DNA of 64,000 bases from the NCBI RefSeq assembly GCF_016862275.1, contig NZ_BOMQ01000051.1, forward strand, positions 1 through 64,000, read 5' to 3'. The notes under the pieces were generated by a model, which saw only the letters and a program-made list of their open reading frames with translations, made no database searches and had not been told where the DNA came from. Position numbers and translations under genes: made by a program. This DNA is from Actinoplanes nipponensis. Its GTDB lineage: Bacteria; Actinomycetota; Actinomycetes; Mycobacteriales; Micromonosporaceae. This document shows positions 41,218 through 49,998 of the stretch, piece after piece (positions within the stretch are counted from its first letter, which is position 1; each line of letters opens with the position of its first letter).

Positions 41218-41240
41218 GCACCTCTGTCCCCCGGAGGTGC
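41218..41240 (+). promoter_or_regulatory. Hairpin masking the ribosome site of the riboswitch-controlled gene
   Basis: GCACCTC (41218-41224) can pair with GAGGTGC (41234-41240) across a 9-nt loop. The right arm carries the GAGG of the ribosome site (GGAGG 41233-41237) for the ATG at 41246. It is the probable expression platform: FMN binding would allow this sequestering hairpin and block translation. Confidence 0.6.
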
Positions 41241-41245
41241 CGGCC

Positions 41246-41959
41246 ATGCACTGGCTCGATCAACTGCTCACCGCCTTCTACGACGCCAAGTGGCAGGTCA
41301 CCGCCACCCAGGCGATCTACTGGCGGGAGATCGTCGGCAACGCGTTCGGGCTCGGCTCGGCGCTGTTCGGCCTGCGCCGCAACGCCTGGGCCTGGCCGGT
41401 CGGCATCGTCGGCAACATGCTGCTGTTCACCGTCTTCCTCGGCCAGGCGGTCGGCAACGACCAGGGCACCCCGCTGTACGGCCAGGCGTCGAGGCAGGTC
41501 TTCTTCATCGTCACCAGCGTCTACGGCTGGTGGCGCTGGCGGCGCAACAGGCACGCGCCGGGCGGCGCCACGGTCGTGCCCACCTGGGCCACGAACCGCG
41601 ACCGGGCCTGGTTCATCCCGGTCGCCCTGGCCGCGGTCGTGCTGTGCTTCTTCGTCTTCCGCGCGGTGGGCGCCGGCTTCCCGGTGCCGTGGTGGTACTA
41701 CCTGGCCGACTCCTGGATCTTCGTCGGCTCGATCCTGGCCACGTACGCGATGGCCCGCGGCTGGGTGGACTTCTGGCTGTGCTGGCTCGCGGTGGACCTC
41801 GTCGGGGTGCCGGAGCTGCTGCACTTCGGCTACTACCCGTCGGCGATCCTGTACGCGGTCTACGCCGGGTTCGTGATCTGGGGCTTCCTGGTGTGGCTGC
41901 GCATCTCCCGGACCGAACAGCCGCGCATCGACTCCCCGGCGATGGAGGCCGTGGCCTGA
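41246..41959 (+). CDS. pnuX: PnuC-family transporter, probable riboflavin importer (PnuX/RibM type)
   Basis: A 237-residue inner-membrane protein with about seven hydrophobic segments. It shows PnuC-family features: NAFGLGSALFGLRRNAWAWPVGIVGN in the first helices and WYYLADSWIFVGSILATYAMARGWVDFWLCWLAVD in the later ones. PnuC itself carries nicotinamide riboside; relatives under FMN riboswitches in Corynebacterium and Streptomyces (PnuX, RibM) carry riboflavin. The FMN riboswitch immediately upstream makes riboflavin the best prediction. ATG 41246 follows GGAGG by 8 nt; the earlier GTG at 41216 would place the masking hairpin inside the gene. Confidence 0.9.
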   Translation: MHWLDQLLTAFYDAKWQVTATQAIYWREIVGNAFGLGSALFGLRRNAWAWPVGIVGNMLLFTVFLGQAVGNDQGTPLYGQASRQVFFIVTSVYGWWRWRRNRHAPGGATVVPTWATNRDRAWFIPVALAAVVLCFFVFRAVGAGFPVPWWYYLADSWIFVGSILATYAMARGWVDFWLCWLAVDLVGVPELLHFGYYPSAILYAVYAGFVIWGFLVWLRISRTEQPRIDSPAMEAVA

Positions 41960-41975
41960 GCGGAGGAGCCCGGCC

Positions 41976-42001
41976 GGGTGACCGTCAGCTGCGCGTCACC
42001 C
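41976..42001. terminator. Hairpin between convergent PnuC-family and LCP genes
   Basis: GGGTGAC (41976-41982) pairs with GTCACCC (41995-42001) across a 12-nt loop. The minus-strand stop of the LCP gene (41985-41987) lies in the loop. The stem is only 7 bp, so it is a moderate candidate. Confidence 0.45.
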
Positions 42002-43199
42002 AGGTCGGGTGGGCCAGCACGAACTCGTCCACGGTGTCGGTCCGCACCGACCGGAGCAGCTCCAGGCTGGTGTCGCTGAGGATCTCGGCGCTGCCCACCC
42101 CCGGGATGGTGTCGCTGTTGAAGGTGCCGTTGTTGGTCTTGATGGTGATCAGGTCGTCCGGGCGGATGCCGCGCAGCGCGAACACCCAGTCGGCCAGCGG
42201 GATCCCGCCGTCGTCGACGGTCATCGTCCTGCCCACCGCCTTGAGCAGGCCGGGCAGCCTGGTCGGCGAGTCCAGCCCGCTGTCCATGATGTTCTTGATC
42301 AGGGCCTTCAGGAACTGTTGCTGGTGGCGCTGGCGGCCGTAGTCGTAGCTGTCGTCCTCCAGCAGGTCGCGCTGGCGGACGAAGTCGAGGGCCTCCGACG
42401 GGGTGAAGCAGCGGTTGCCCTTGCGGTAGACGTTCGGCGTCACGCCGCGGATCCGGCCGCGCAGCGTGCCGTCCGGGTTGATCCGGTACGGCGCGGTGAG
42501 CTTGCCCGTTTTGTCGTCGTGGCCGTAGTGGATGGACGTGGTCGTGGTGTCCACGTACATGCAGACCTTGCCGAGCACGTCGACCACCTGGCGGAAGCCT
42601 TGGAAGTCGATGATCGCCCCGGCGTCCGGGGTGATGCCGGTCAGGCCCTTGATGGTCTTGGCCAGCAGGGTGAAGCCGCCGGTGAGCGCCTGCTCGCCGG
42701 TGAGCCCCCGGCTGCCGTAGGCGAACGCGGCGTTGATCTTGTTGCGCCCGCCGGGATACCGCTGCTTGCCGTTGTCGAACTCGGGGATCTTCACGTAGCT
42801 GTCACGCGGCAGCGACACCAGGTAGGCGCCCCGGTGGTCGGCCGGGATGTGCAGCAGGATGATCGAGTCCGACCGGGTCAGCTTGGCGGGGTCCTGGTTC
42901 GGCCGGGTGTCCAGGCCGACCAGCAGGATGGTCTTGGCCCCCTTGACGCTGACGCGCTTGGCCGGCACCCGGGTGTCGCCGAGCAGCTGCTGCTGGGTGA
43001 CCGTCTCGGTGGCCGTGCCCAGCAGCACCCGGGTGCCCGCCACGGCCGCCCCGCTGCCGGCCAGGAGCAGCGCCCCGACCACGACACACCACAACGCCCA
43101 GCGCGGCGACCGCGCGGGACGACGCTTGCCGGCCGGTGCGGTGACCCGGTCGCCGTTCCCGCTCGCCGCATCCGTTGCCCGGCCCGCACGCTTGCTCAC
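41985..43199 (-). CDS. LytR-CpsA-Psr (LCP) family protein
   Basis: A 404-residue type II membrane protein that attaches glycopolymers to peptidoglycan. A basic cytoplasmic tail (about 1-40) and one membrane span (ALWCVVVGALLLAGSGAAVAG) precede the extracellular LCP domain. The domain has ILLVGLDTRPNQDPAKLTRSDSIILLHI, SLPRDSYVKIP, KINAAFAYGSRG, and RQRDLLEDDSYDYGRQRHQQQFLKAL, with the pyrophosphate-binding arginines and acidic metal ligands of the family. GTG 43199 has GGGGAG 9 nt upstream; a longer Arg-rich version from 43289 is less likely. It probably transfers a teichoic-type polymer or arabinogalactan-like chain. Confidence 0.9.
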   Translation of the reverse strand: MSKRAGRATDAASGNGDRVTAPAGKRRPARSPRWALWCVVVGALLLAGSGAAVAGTRVLLGTATETVTQQQLLGDTRVPAKRVSVKGAKTILLVGLDTRPNQDPAKLTRSDSIILLHIPADHRGAYLVSLPRDSYVKIPEFDNGKQRYPGGRNKINAAFAYGSRGLTGEQALTGGFTLLAKTIKGLTGITPDAGAIIDFQGFRQVVDVLGKVCMYVDTTTTSIHYGHDDKTGKLTAPYRINPDGTLRGRIRGVTPNVYRKGNRCFTPSEALDFVRQRDLLEDDSYDYGRQRHQQQFLKALIKNIMDSGLDSPTRLPGLLKAVGRTMTVDDGGIPLADWVFALRGIRPDDLITIKTNNGTFNSDTIPGVGSAEILSDTSLELLRSVRTDTVDEFVLAHPTWVTRS

Positions 43200-43437
43200 A
43201 GCACCCGCTCCCCGCTCAGGACGCGTGGCGCCGGCACGCGTGGCGCGGTGGCCGGCCGCCGTCGGGCCCGGGCGTCTCCGGTGGCGCACGGCCTGGAGGC
43301 CGTCCGTCCCCGTACCGCGTCACGGCGTGCGAACGCGGTGCGCCGTTCTCGTGTGATCATCGTCGTCCCCCTCGATCAAGATGACGGGGACGGAACGTGA
43401 GAACGTTGCGGAATTCTGGGTGAACAAACGGTTCGGG

Positions 43438-44388
<951 letters not shown>

Positions 44389-44476
44389 GAGCCGATGCTA
44401 GCCAGCGGGCGGGCGGCAAATGCGTTGTCGGGCAATGCGCCGCCGCGGAGAATGCGACGGGTCTGGAGGGACGCTG

Positions 44477-45610
44477 ATGGCTCAGGGGGATGTCCGGGGA
44501 TTCGTCCGGGACGACATGGCGGGGGTTCGCGCCGCGTTCGAACAGAACTTCACCGACGGCGCCGAGACGGGCGCGTGCTTCTGCGCCACCGTCGACGGCG
44601 AGACGGTCGCCGACCTCTGGGGCGGGTACGCCGACGCGGCGCGTACCCGGATCTGGGAGCGGGACACGATCGTCAACGTCTACTCGCTCACCAAGACCAT
44701 GGCGGCCCTGACCGCGCTGCTGCTGGCCGACCGCGGCGAGCTGGACTTCGCCGCGCCGGTGGCCCGCTACTGGCCGCAGTTCGCCGCCAACGGCAAGGAC
44801 GAGATCACGGTCGCGCAGGTGCTGAGCCACTCCGCCGGACTGTCCGGCTGGCGTGCCCCGCTGCGGCCGGAGGACCTCTACGACTGGCAGCGGGCGACCG
44901 CGGCGCTGGCGGCCCAGGAGCCGTTCTGGAAACCCGGGACCGCCTCCGGCTACCACGTGGTCACCCAGGGGTTCCTGATCGGTGAGCTGGTCCGGCGGAT
45001 CACCGGCCGGTCGCTGGGCACGGTGTACCGCGAGGAGATCGCCGAGCCGCTCGGCGCCGACTTCCACATCGGGCTGCCGGAGTCCGCGGAGCCCCGGGTC
45101 GCCGAGGTGATCCCGCCCGCGCAGGAGCCGTTCTCCGGCGACCTGACGGACCTGCAGGACAACGCGGCGCACAACCCGCGGCTCGACACGTCGGTGGTCA
45201 ACACCCGCGCCTGGCGGGCCGCCGAGATCCCGGCCGGCGGCGGCACCGGCAACGCCCGCGCCATCGCCCAGGTGCACACCATCCTGGCCAACGGCGGCGT
45301 CGCCCGGGGCCGGCGCTTCCTGTCCGAGGCGACCTGCCGCCGGGCGCTGGAGGTCCAGGTCGAGGGGACGGACCTGATCCTCGGCATACCGGTCCGCTTC
45401 GGGCTCGGCTTCGCGGTCGGCGGCGACTTCATGCCCGGCCCCCGCACGCTGTTCTGGGGCGGCGCGGGCGGTTCGCTGGCCGTCATCGACATGGACGCGC
45501 GGGCCACCTACGCCTACGCGATGAACCGGCTGGGCGGCGGCCGGGGCGGCGACCTGCGGGCCTTCGTACCCATGTCGACCGCTTGGGAGAGCGTCGCCCG
45601 GGCCGGGTGA
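44477..45610 (+). CDS. Beta-lactamase class C-like serine hydrolase (EstB type)
   Basis: A 377-residue serine hydrolase of the class C beta-lactamase/DD-peptidase/carboxylesterase family. The nucleophile motif S-x-x-K is YSLTKT (S70, K73), the second motif Y-x-x is SGYHVV, and a GGAGGS segment near the C-terminus takes the place of K-T-G. There is no signal peptide, so an intracellular esterase or lactonase role is more likely than antibiotic resistance. ATG 44477 has GGAGGG 7 nt upstream. It diverges from the MBL-fold gene by about 90 nt. Confidence 0.87.
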   Translation: MAQGDVRGFVRDDMAGVRAAFEQNFTDGAETGACFCATVDGETVADLWGGYADAARTRIWERDTIVNVYSLTKTMAALTALLLADRGELDFAAPVARYWPQFAANGKDEITVAQVLSHSAGLSGWRAPLRPEDLYDWQRATAALAAQEPFWKPGTASGYHVVTQGFLIGELVRRITGRSLGTVYREEIAEPLGADFHIGLPESAEPRVAEVIPPAQEPFSGDLTDLQDNAAHNPRLDTSVVNTRAWRAAEIPAGGGTGNARAIAQVHTILANGGVARGRRFLSEATCRRALEVQVEGTDLILGIPVRFGLGFAVGGDFMPGPRTLFWGGAGGSLAVIDMDARATYAYAMNRLGGGRGGDLRAFVPMSTAWESVARAG

Positions 45611-45665
45611 TTCCCGCGGGATGATCCGGATCGGGCCGGGTGCCCGCCTTCGACCAGGGGCCGCG

Positions 45666-46139
45666 CTAACGGACGTAGTGCCGTAGCCGCACGGCCTCCC
45701 CGCGCGGACCGCTCCAGCCCGCGGTCGTCGTATGCGTGTACCGCCACCCCGTGGCCTCGTAGAAGGCGACCGCGGCGGAATCCGGCTTGTCGATGACGTT
45801 GAGGATCAGCCGGCCGCCGGCCCACACGCTCACGTGGTCCAGCAGCGCGCTGCCGACCTTCCGGCGGCGGGCCGCGGGCGCCACGAACAGGCGGGTGACC
45901 TCCCGGCCGTTCTGGACGGCGACGTGCCCGTCGATGACGCCGGGTGAGCTCTGGGCCACCCAGGCCTGGTCCAGCTGCGGGCGGTCCAGCCAGGCCCGGG
46001 GATCCGACGGCCACTTCATCGGATAGCCGTCGGCCAGGCGCACCTCACGCAGCGCTGCGACACACTGGTGGAGATCCTCGGACCGCCGGGCTCGGATGGT
46101 CAGGGGCCGGATAGTCAGGTTGCTCACCCGAGCAATCAT
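45666..46139 (-). CDS. GNAT family N-acetyltransferase
   Basis: A 157-residue acetyl-CoA-dependent transferase. The acetyl-CoA-binding motif A is VTRLFVAPAARRRKVGSALLDHVSVWA, with the R/Q-x-x-G-x-G/A pattern as RRRKVGSA. Motif B is LILNVIDKPDSAAVAFYEATGWRY. The start is taken as ATG 46139; GTG 46127 is an alternative. The substrate is unknown. Confidence 0.8.
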   Translation of the reverse strand: MIARVSNLTIRPLTIRARRSEDLHQCVAALREVRLADGYPMKWPSDPRAWLDRPQLDQAWVAQSSPGVIDGHVAVQNGREVTRLFVAPAARRRKVGSALLDHVSVWAGGRLILNVIDKPDSAAVAFYEATGWRYTHTTTAGWSGPRGEAVRLRHYVR

Positions 46140-46302
46140 GAAGCACCACCGGCCCGATCGCCTCCGGCGGCCCGATGTCGACGACCCGTTTCGTTCGTGA
46201 AGCGACGCGGAGTTCCCCGATCCCGCCCTCGCCGTCGTGGATCTGCGCTCGGTGGTGTGCCGTGCCCTGTGCGCCGTCACCTGTGCCGCGTGCTGGGCAT
46301 GC

Positions 46303-46345
46303 GATGTGCGTCGGGGAATCGAACCCCCGCGCCTGCCCCCGGCGC
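46303..46345 (-). tRNA. tRNA 3'-end-like fragment (possible attachment-site remnant)
   Basis: On the minus strand the sequence reads GGGGGTTCGATTCCCCG followed by ACGCACA, which is the T-arm plus 3' acceptor strand of a tRNA. No matching 5' acceptor (TGTGCGT-like), D-arm or anticodon arm is found at class I spacing upstream. A partial match (GTGCG, 87 nt back) fails to give a tRNA fold. It is most likely a fragment. The surrounding 46140-46421 gap holds no supported gene. Confidence 0.35.
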
Positions 46346-46421
46346 GCCAGGAGTGAGCCGGATGACCCGCCGGCTCCCGGGTTCGCGCACGCCTCCACGG
46401 CGGTTACCTGCTCCGCGTCGG

Positions 46422-46886
46422 TCAGTCGAGCAGATCGACCTCCCAGTTGACCCGCTGAATCAGCGTGTCGACCTCTCTCACCTGCCGGGCCAGATCGTCG
46501 GCCTGGCGGCGCAGCTCAGCGACCGGCAGCGCCGGGATCATCTTCAGCTCGGACCGCAACTGGCGGTATCCACGCTGGCCCTCACCGGCCGCGGCGTCAG
46601 CTGCGGACGTGACCGTGCTGTGGCGCAGGCGCAGCACGTCCCGCCGGGCGAGCGCGTCGGTCAGCGTGCCGCCCTCGATCAGGGTCGCGGCATTGGTGCG
46701 GTTGATCCGCCTGATCAGCGACTCGAGCTCGGTGAGCACCTCACCGGCCTCGGCGAGCAGGGACGCTGCGTCCTCGGCCGGGGTCTCGCCCTCCTGGAAG
46801 CGCGCGCTGCTGGTGATGCGAGAGCGGAGCTGTTCGGTACGGCGCGACGCATCTGCGCGCAGCGCGAGAGCTTCGGCAAGTTTCAT
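46422..46886 (-). CDS. DIP1984 family protein
   Basis: A 154-residue all-helical, probably coiled-coil protein. It matches the DIP1984/septicolysin-like family: KLAEALALRADASRRTEQLRSRI, the hallmark LIRRINRTNAATLIEGGTLTDALARRDVLRLRHS, SELKMIPALPVAELRRQADDLARQVREVDTLIQRVNWEVDL. The function is not established. ATG 46886 has a CATACT -10-like box just upstream, so it may be leaderless; a TTG at 46907 is the alternative. The 46908-47101 gap contains a 15-nt odd palindrome (47020-47034, arms GTGGTGA/TCACCAC). Confidence 0.85.
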   Translation of the reverse strand: MKLAEALALRADASRRTEQLRSRITSSARFQEGETPAEDAASLLAEAGEVLTELESLIRRINRTNAATLIEGGTLTDALARRDVLRLRHSTVTSAADAAAGEGQRGYRQLRSELKMIPALPVAELRRQADDLARQVREVDTLIQRVNWEVDLLD

Positions 46887-47101
46887 GGGAGCAGTATGGC
46901 CAGCCAAGATCGGATTTGCCTCCGATTTTCATCGGCGAGAGCCTACGAGGCGGATCCGAGCGCCGAGCAGACCGCGCGGTCCGCGGCAGAAGGGGACGTT
47001 CCTGCCAGGTTTGTCGTCCGTGGTGAGTCACCACCCGTTCACACCCGCTGGAATACCTGTACAGCCCCGGCAGGAGATGGAAGCACCTTCCCCGCAACCG
47101 G

Positions 47102-48916
47102 TCACCGCACCTGCAGGAGGCCCGGATCGACCTTGCAGTAGGCCGCCAGTCCTTCGCCCGCCGCGGGGAAGCCGGAGGTGGCGACCTCGTTGCCGATCAC
47201 GGCCGGGCCGGCGGAGGCCGCCACCAGCCGGTACACCCGCAACAACGAGTCGACCCACCCGCGTTTGCCGGCCGGCGCCGCGGGCCGCATCGCGGTCAGT
47301 CGGCTGACCAGTTCCGCCGCCCATGCCTCGGTCGTGGGCTTGCCCTGGTGGTCATGTGACCACTTGGCCATCGCCCGGTACTGGGTGCAGAAGTCGCCTC
47401 CGCCGGTCGAGCGCGTCGGCGGACGGGACGACGGCTTGGACCTGGGGCGGTGGAACGTCACCCCCACACTGCCGGTACCCGCCACGGTGAACGCGCCACC
47501 GACCCGGCCGGAGATCTCAGCCTGGATCCGGTTCAGCACCGGGTCGAAGATCGCGTTCAACACTGCCGCTGGGACCGGCACCGCGCTGAGCACCGCGTTG
47601 AGCGCGGCGCGGACCTGGAACTTCGCCTCCTCGAGCAGTTCGCGCAGCTCCGGCCGATCGGCCTCTACCCGGACGACAGCAGTCCCACGCTCCACCGTTT
47701 CCTCGGCGGCCTCCGCGGTCTCACGACCGGTGGTGAACCGCAGCCGGGAGGTCAGGTCGGTGCCGACCACACCGGTCAGCGCACCGGTGGTGATCACCGG
47801 GCCATCGTTGGCCGCCACCTGCCAGGTGGCCTTCGCGCCGGACTTGAGGACGGTCGGCAGCTTCTTCTTCGTGACCTCGGCGCACTTGACCAGCGCGTCC
47901 GGCCACTTCTCGGTGAGTCTGTCGGCCGTCGCCACGAACTCGCCGCTGATGTCGGGCTCGGACCCGACAGCGAACCGAAAGTCCGTCGCGGGTTCGAGCC
48001 GCACCGACAGGGTCTGCTTGGTGAAGTACGAGACCACGAGGGTAGCGACGGCCGCGGCACCGATTGCCGCGCGCAGCAGGTCGAACACAGGCTGGGTCAG
48101 CTTCGTGACGACGGCCTCGACGATGCCGCGAGCGAGGTCCACCGCGATGTTCCAGACAGTGGCGAGCCAGGGCACGAAGCTCAGCAGACCGCCCGAGTTA
48201 CCAGGGTTCAGCTTGAGGGCGTCGAAGACCGTCTTCATCGCCTTCGCCAGAAACGCCGTGATGTCGGCGCACGGATCGAAGGCGACGAGCTCGACCTGGC
48301 CCGCGGTCAGGGCCGCCGGCCGCATCGCGCCCGGGCTCGGTCCCGCCGTACCGGTGAGCCCGGGCGCGGTGGACTCCGTCGCTGCCCGGGAGCCGGCGGC
48401 CAAGGGCCGGGTGAAGTCGGTGACGAACATGGAGACGACGGCCAGGGGGAAGATCACCTGCCGGGCGTGCCGCCAGTCTCGGTCACCGGTCAGCCCGTGT
48501 GCCGCCTGCGCCGTCGGTGTCGGCCGGTTGGAGAGCCAGGCGGCGAGCAGGTAGCTCATCGGAGGTGATCCCGGCGGCGTCGGCGCCAGCGCGTCCAGGT
48601 CTGCTCCGAGCAGCCCTCCACCGGCGGCCAGCTCGGAGATCATCCGGTCCGCCTGCACTCTGGTCAGCATGACCATGCCCGGTGCGGGGGACACCGGCGC
48701 CGTCTCGTCGGCAACGATCTGCATGCCCGCCGCCGTCAAAATGGCCTCTGGCGTCCCGGCCGCAGCCGCCGTCGGTGCGGGCTGTGCAACCGGCTCGCTG
48801 GCACCGTCGCGGGGTGATCCGGAATCCGTGCACGCGGAGAGCGCCACGGCCGCGACCATGATCCACCCGATCAGGCGGCGGTGGCCCCGACGGCGCGGTT
48901 GCTTGGTCCCGACCAT
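47102..48916 (-). CDS. Large lipoprotein of unknown function
   Basis: A 604-residue secreted lipoprotein. Its signal peptide ends in lipobox LSAC (GWIMVAAVALSACTDSG). A Pro/Ala/Thr-rich spacer (about 35-55) follows. The middle contains hydrophobic helices (LLSFVPWLATVWNIAVDLARGIVEAVVTK and LLRAAIGAAAVATLVVSYF), and then come beta-rich parts with pairs of cysteines (DPCADI, KCAEVTKK, DFCTQYR, AYCKVD). I do not recognise a domain. ATG 48916 follows GGGAG by 7 nt. It is the third of three lipoprotein genes read in the same direction. Confidence 0.75.
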   Translation of the reverse strand: MVGTKQPRRRGHRRLIGWIMVAAVALSACTDSGSPRDGASEPVAQPAPTAAAAGTPEAILTAAGMQIVADETAPVSPAPGMVMLTRVQADRMISELAAGGGLLGADLDALAPTPPGSPPMSYLLAAWLSNRPTPTAQAAHGLTGDRDWRHARQVIFPLAVVSMFVTDFTRPLAAGSRAATESTAPGLTGTAGPSPGAMRPAALTAGQVELVAFDPCADITAFLAKAMKTVFDALKLNPGNSGGLLSFVPWLATVWNIAVDLARGIVEAVVTKLTQPVFDLLRAAIGAAAVATLVVSYFTKQTLSVRLEPATDFRFAVGSEPDISGEFVATADRLTEKWPDALVKCAEVTKKKLPTVLKSGAKATWQVAANDGPVITTGALTGVVGTDLTSRLRFTTGRETAEAAEETVERGTAVVRVEADRPELRELLEEAKFQVRAALNAVLSAVPVPAAVLNAIFDPVLNRIQAEISGRVGGAFTVAGTGSVGVTFHRPRSKPSSRPPTRSTGGGDFCTQYRAMAKWSHDHQGKPTTEAWAAELVSRLTAMRPAAPAGKRGWVDSLLRVYRLVAASAGPAVIGNEVATSGFPAAGEGLAAYCKVDPGLLQVR

Positions 48917-49008
48917 GACTGTCTCCCGAGCGCGTAGAGGATGGGCCGACCGGGCTTCGTCGGCATAGGTGACACAGTCATCAAGTGGAGTCGCGGTACC
49001 CCGTGGCC

Positions 49009-49407
49009 TCAGAGTTCCAGGAAGCTGGTGAATCCGATGGTCTTCAGCACCTCGGTCCGCGCCGCCGGGCATTCCGCCTTGGTCATCTCGTCGAGTTCGG
49101 TGCGCGGCACGACCTGGCCCTTTTCGTCGTAGAAGGTGAACATCTCGGTGGTGACCTCGGTCATCGCGGCGAGTTGGCCACCTGCCGACTTCCAGCGCGG
49201 CAGGTTGCTGTCGAGAAATGCGCACAAGTCGGCGGCCGACACGGTCCTGCTGTCACCGCCGGCGGCGGCATTCGCGGTCGCAACAGTGGTCGGCCCCGCC
49301 GCGGATGGCGACTCGGTGTCGGAGTCGCCGCAAGCAGCGACCGACAGGCAGAGAACGCCGGCTACGGCGACGGAGATCGCGGCGCGCCGCGAAAGGTACG
49401 AATTCAT
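49009..49407 (-). CDS. Small lipoprotein of unknown function
   Basis: A 132-residue lipoprotein with signal peptide AAISVAVAGVLCLSVAACGDSD (lipobox VAAC). A low-complexity Ala/Thr/Gly spacer leads to a helical domain with two cysteines (ADLCAFLDSNLPRWKSAGGQLAAM and TKAECPAARTEVL). The pattern of Cys, Trp and helical content resembles the next lipoprotein gene (49453-49911), and the two may be related. ATG 49407 follows a GAGG site. Confidence 0.7.
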   Translation of the reverse strand: MNSYLSRRAAISVAVAGVLCLSVAACGDSDTESPSAAGPTTVATANAAAGGDSRTVSAADLCAFLDSNLPRWKSAGGQLAAMTEVTTEMFTFYDEKGQVVPRTELDEMTKAECPAARTEVLKTIGFTSFLEL

Positions 49408-49452
49408 TGAGCGCCTCGGATTCTGCCCGGCTCAGCGTGAACGGATGGCGGA

Positions 49453-49911
49453 TCAGGCGGGTAACGCCGCAGCCTGGTGCTTCGCCACGCAGATCGACCG
49501 GTAGTCAGCCGCCAGGGTGCTCTGGTAGATCGGGCCGTCGGGCAGGGAGAACCCCAGATCCGCCGCCATGGTGGCACCGTCGGTGGCCAGGCCGATGTCC
49601 TTGGTGGCTTCGGTGGCGGCGACCTCCTCGAACAGGGCGTCGGCCTTGGTCTTGAGTGTCTCCGCAGCCGCCTTGTCGCCGCCTTCCAACGCGACGAAGA
49701 TCTTTCGGACCGCCTCGCAGCCACCATTCATGCCCTTGCCGGAGACCGTGACGTCGGCGTTCTCGCCGGTCACCGGACCGGCGGGAGCCGGCGCATCCGC
49801 ACTCTTCGCCTCGGTGTCGTCGGCTCCGGCACAGGATGCGGTCATGCCGATCAACCCGGCCACGGCAACAGCCGCCATCACCCGACAAGATCTATTGATA
49901 CCGCTGATCAT
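49453..49911 (-). CDS. Small lipoprotein of unknown function
   Basis: A 152-residue lipoprotein with signal peptide VMAAVAVAGLIGMTASCAGAD (lipobox TASC). A short Ala/Pro spacer leads to a helical domain with two cysteines (GGCEAVRKIFVALEGGDKAAAETLKTKADALFEEV and YRSICVAKHQAA). No known family was recognised. GAGGAG lies 10 nt upstream of ATG 49911. It is first of the three-lipoprotein run and diverges (87 nt) from the BTAD regulator, which may control it. Confidence 0.7.
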   Translation of the reverse strand: MISGINRSCRVMAAVAVAGLIGMTASCAGADDTEAKSADAPAPAGPVTGENADVTVSGKGMNGGCEAVRKIFVALEGGDKAAAETLKTKADALFEEVAATEATKDIGLATDGATMAADLGFSLPDGPIYQSTLAADYRSICVAKHQAAALPA

Positions 49912-49998
49912 CCCGTTTCGCTCCTCGTCCCACCAGTTCGGCCGTTCACGCCGATACCGTATGAGTCGGCACTGAAGGAACGCTTAAGACGGAGACAC

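Noticed and set aside
43200..43437. Small gene or riboswitch in the LCP-MBL gap
   Set aside because: Only a 7-bp inverted repeat with a long loop was found; there is no conserved RNA motif and no credible coding sequence.
46303..46395. Complete class II tRNA gene on the minus strand
   Set aside because: The T-arm fits, but the only partial acceptor match is 87 nt back with mismatches at both ends, and no D-arm or anticodon stem of normal size can be drawn. It is kept only as a fragment.
49912..49998. SARP-type direct-repeat binding site between the lipoprotein run and the BTAD regulator
   Set aside because: I looked for regularly spaced heptamer repeats in the 87-bp gap and found none convincing.
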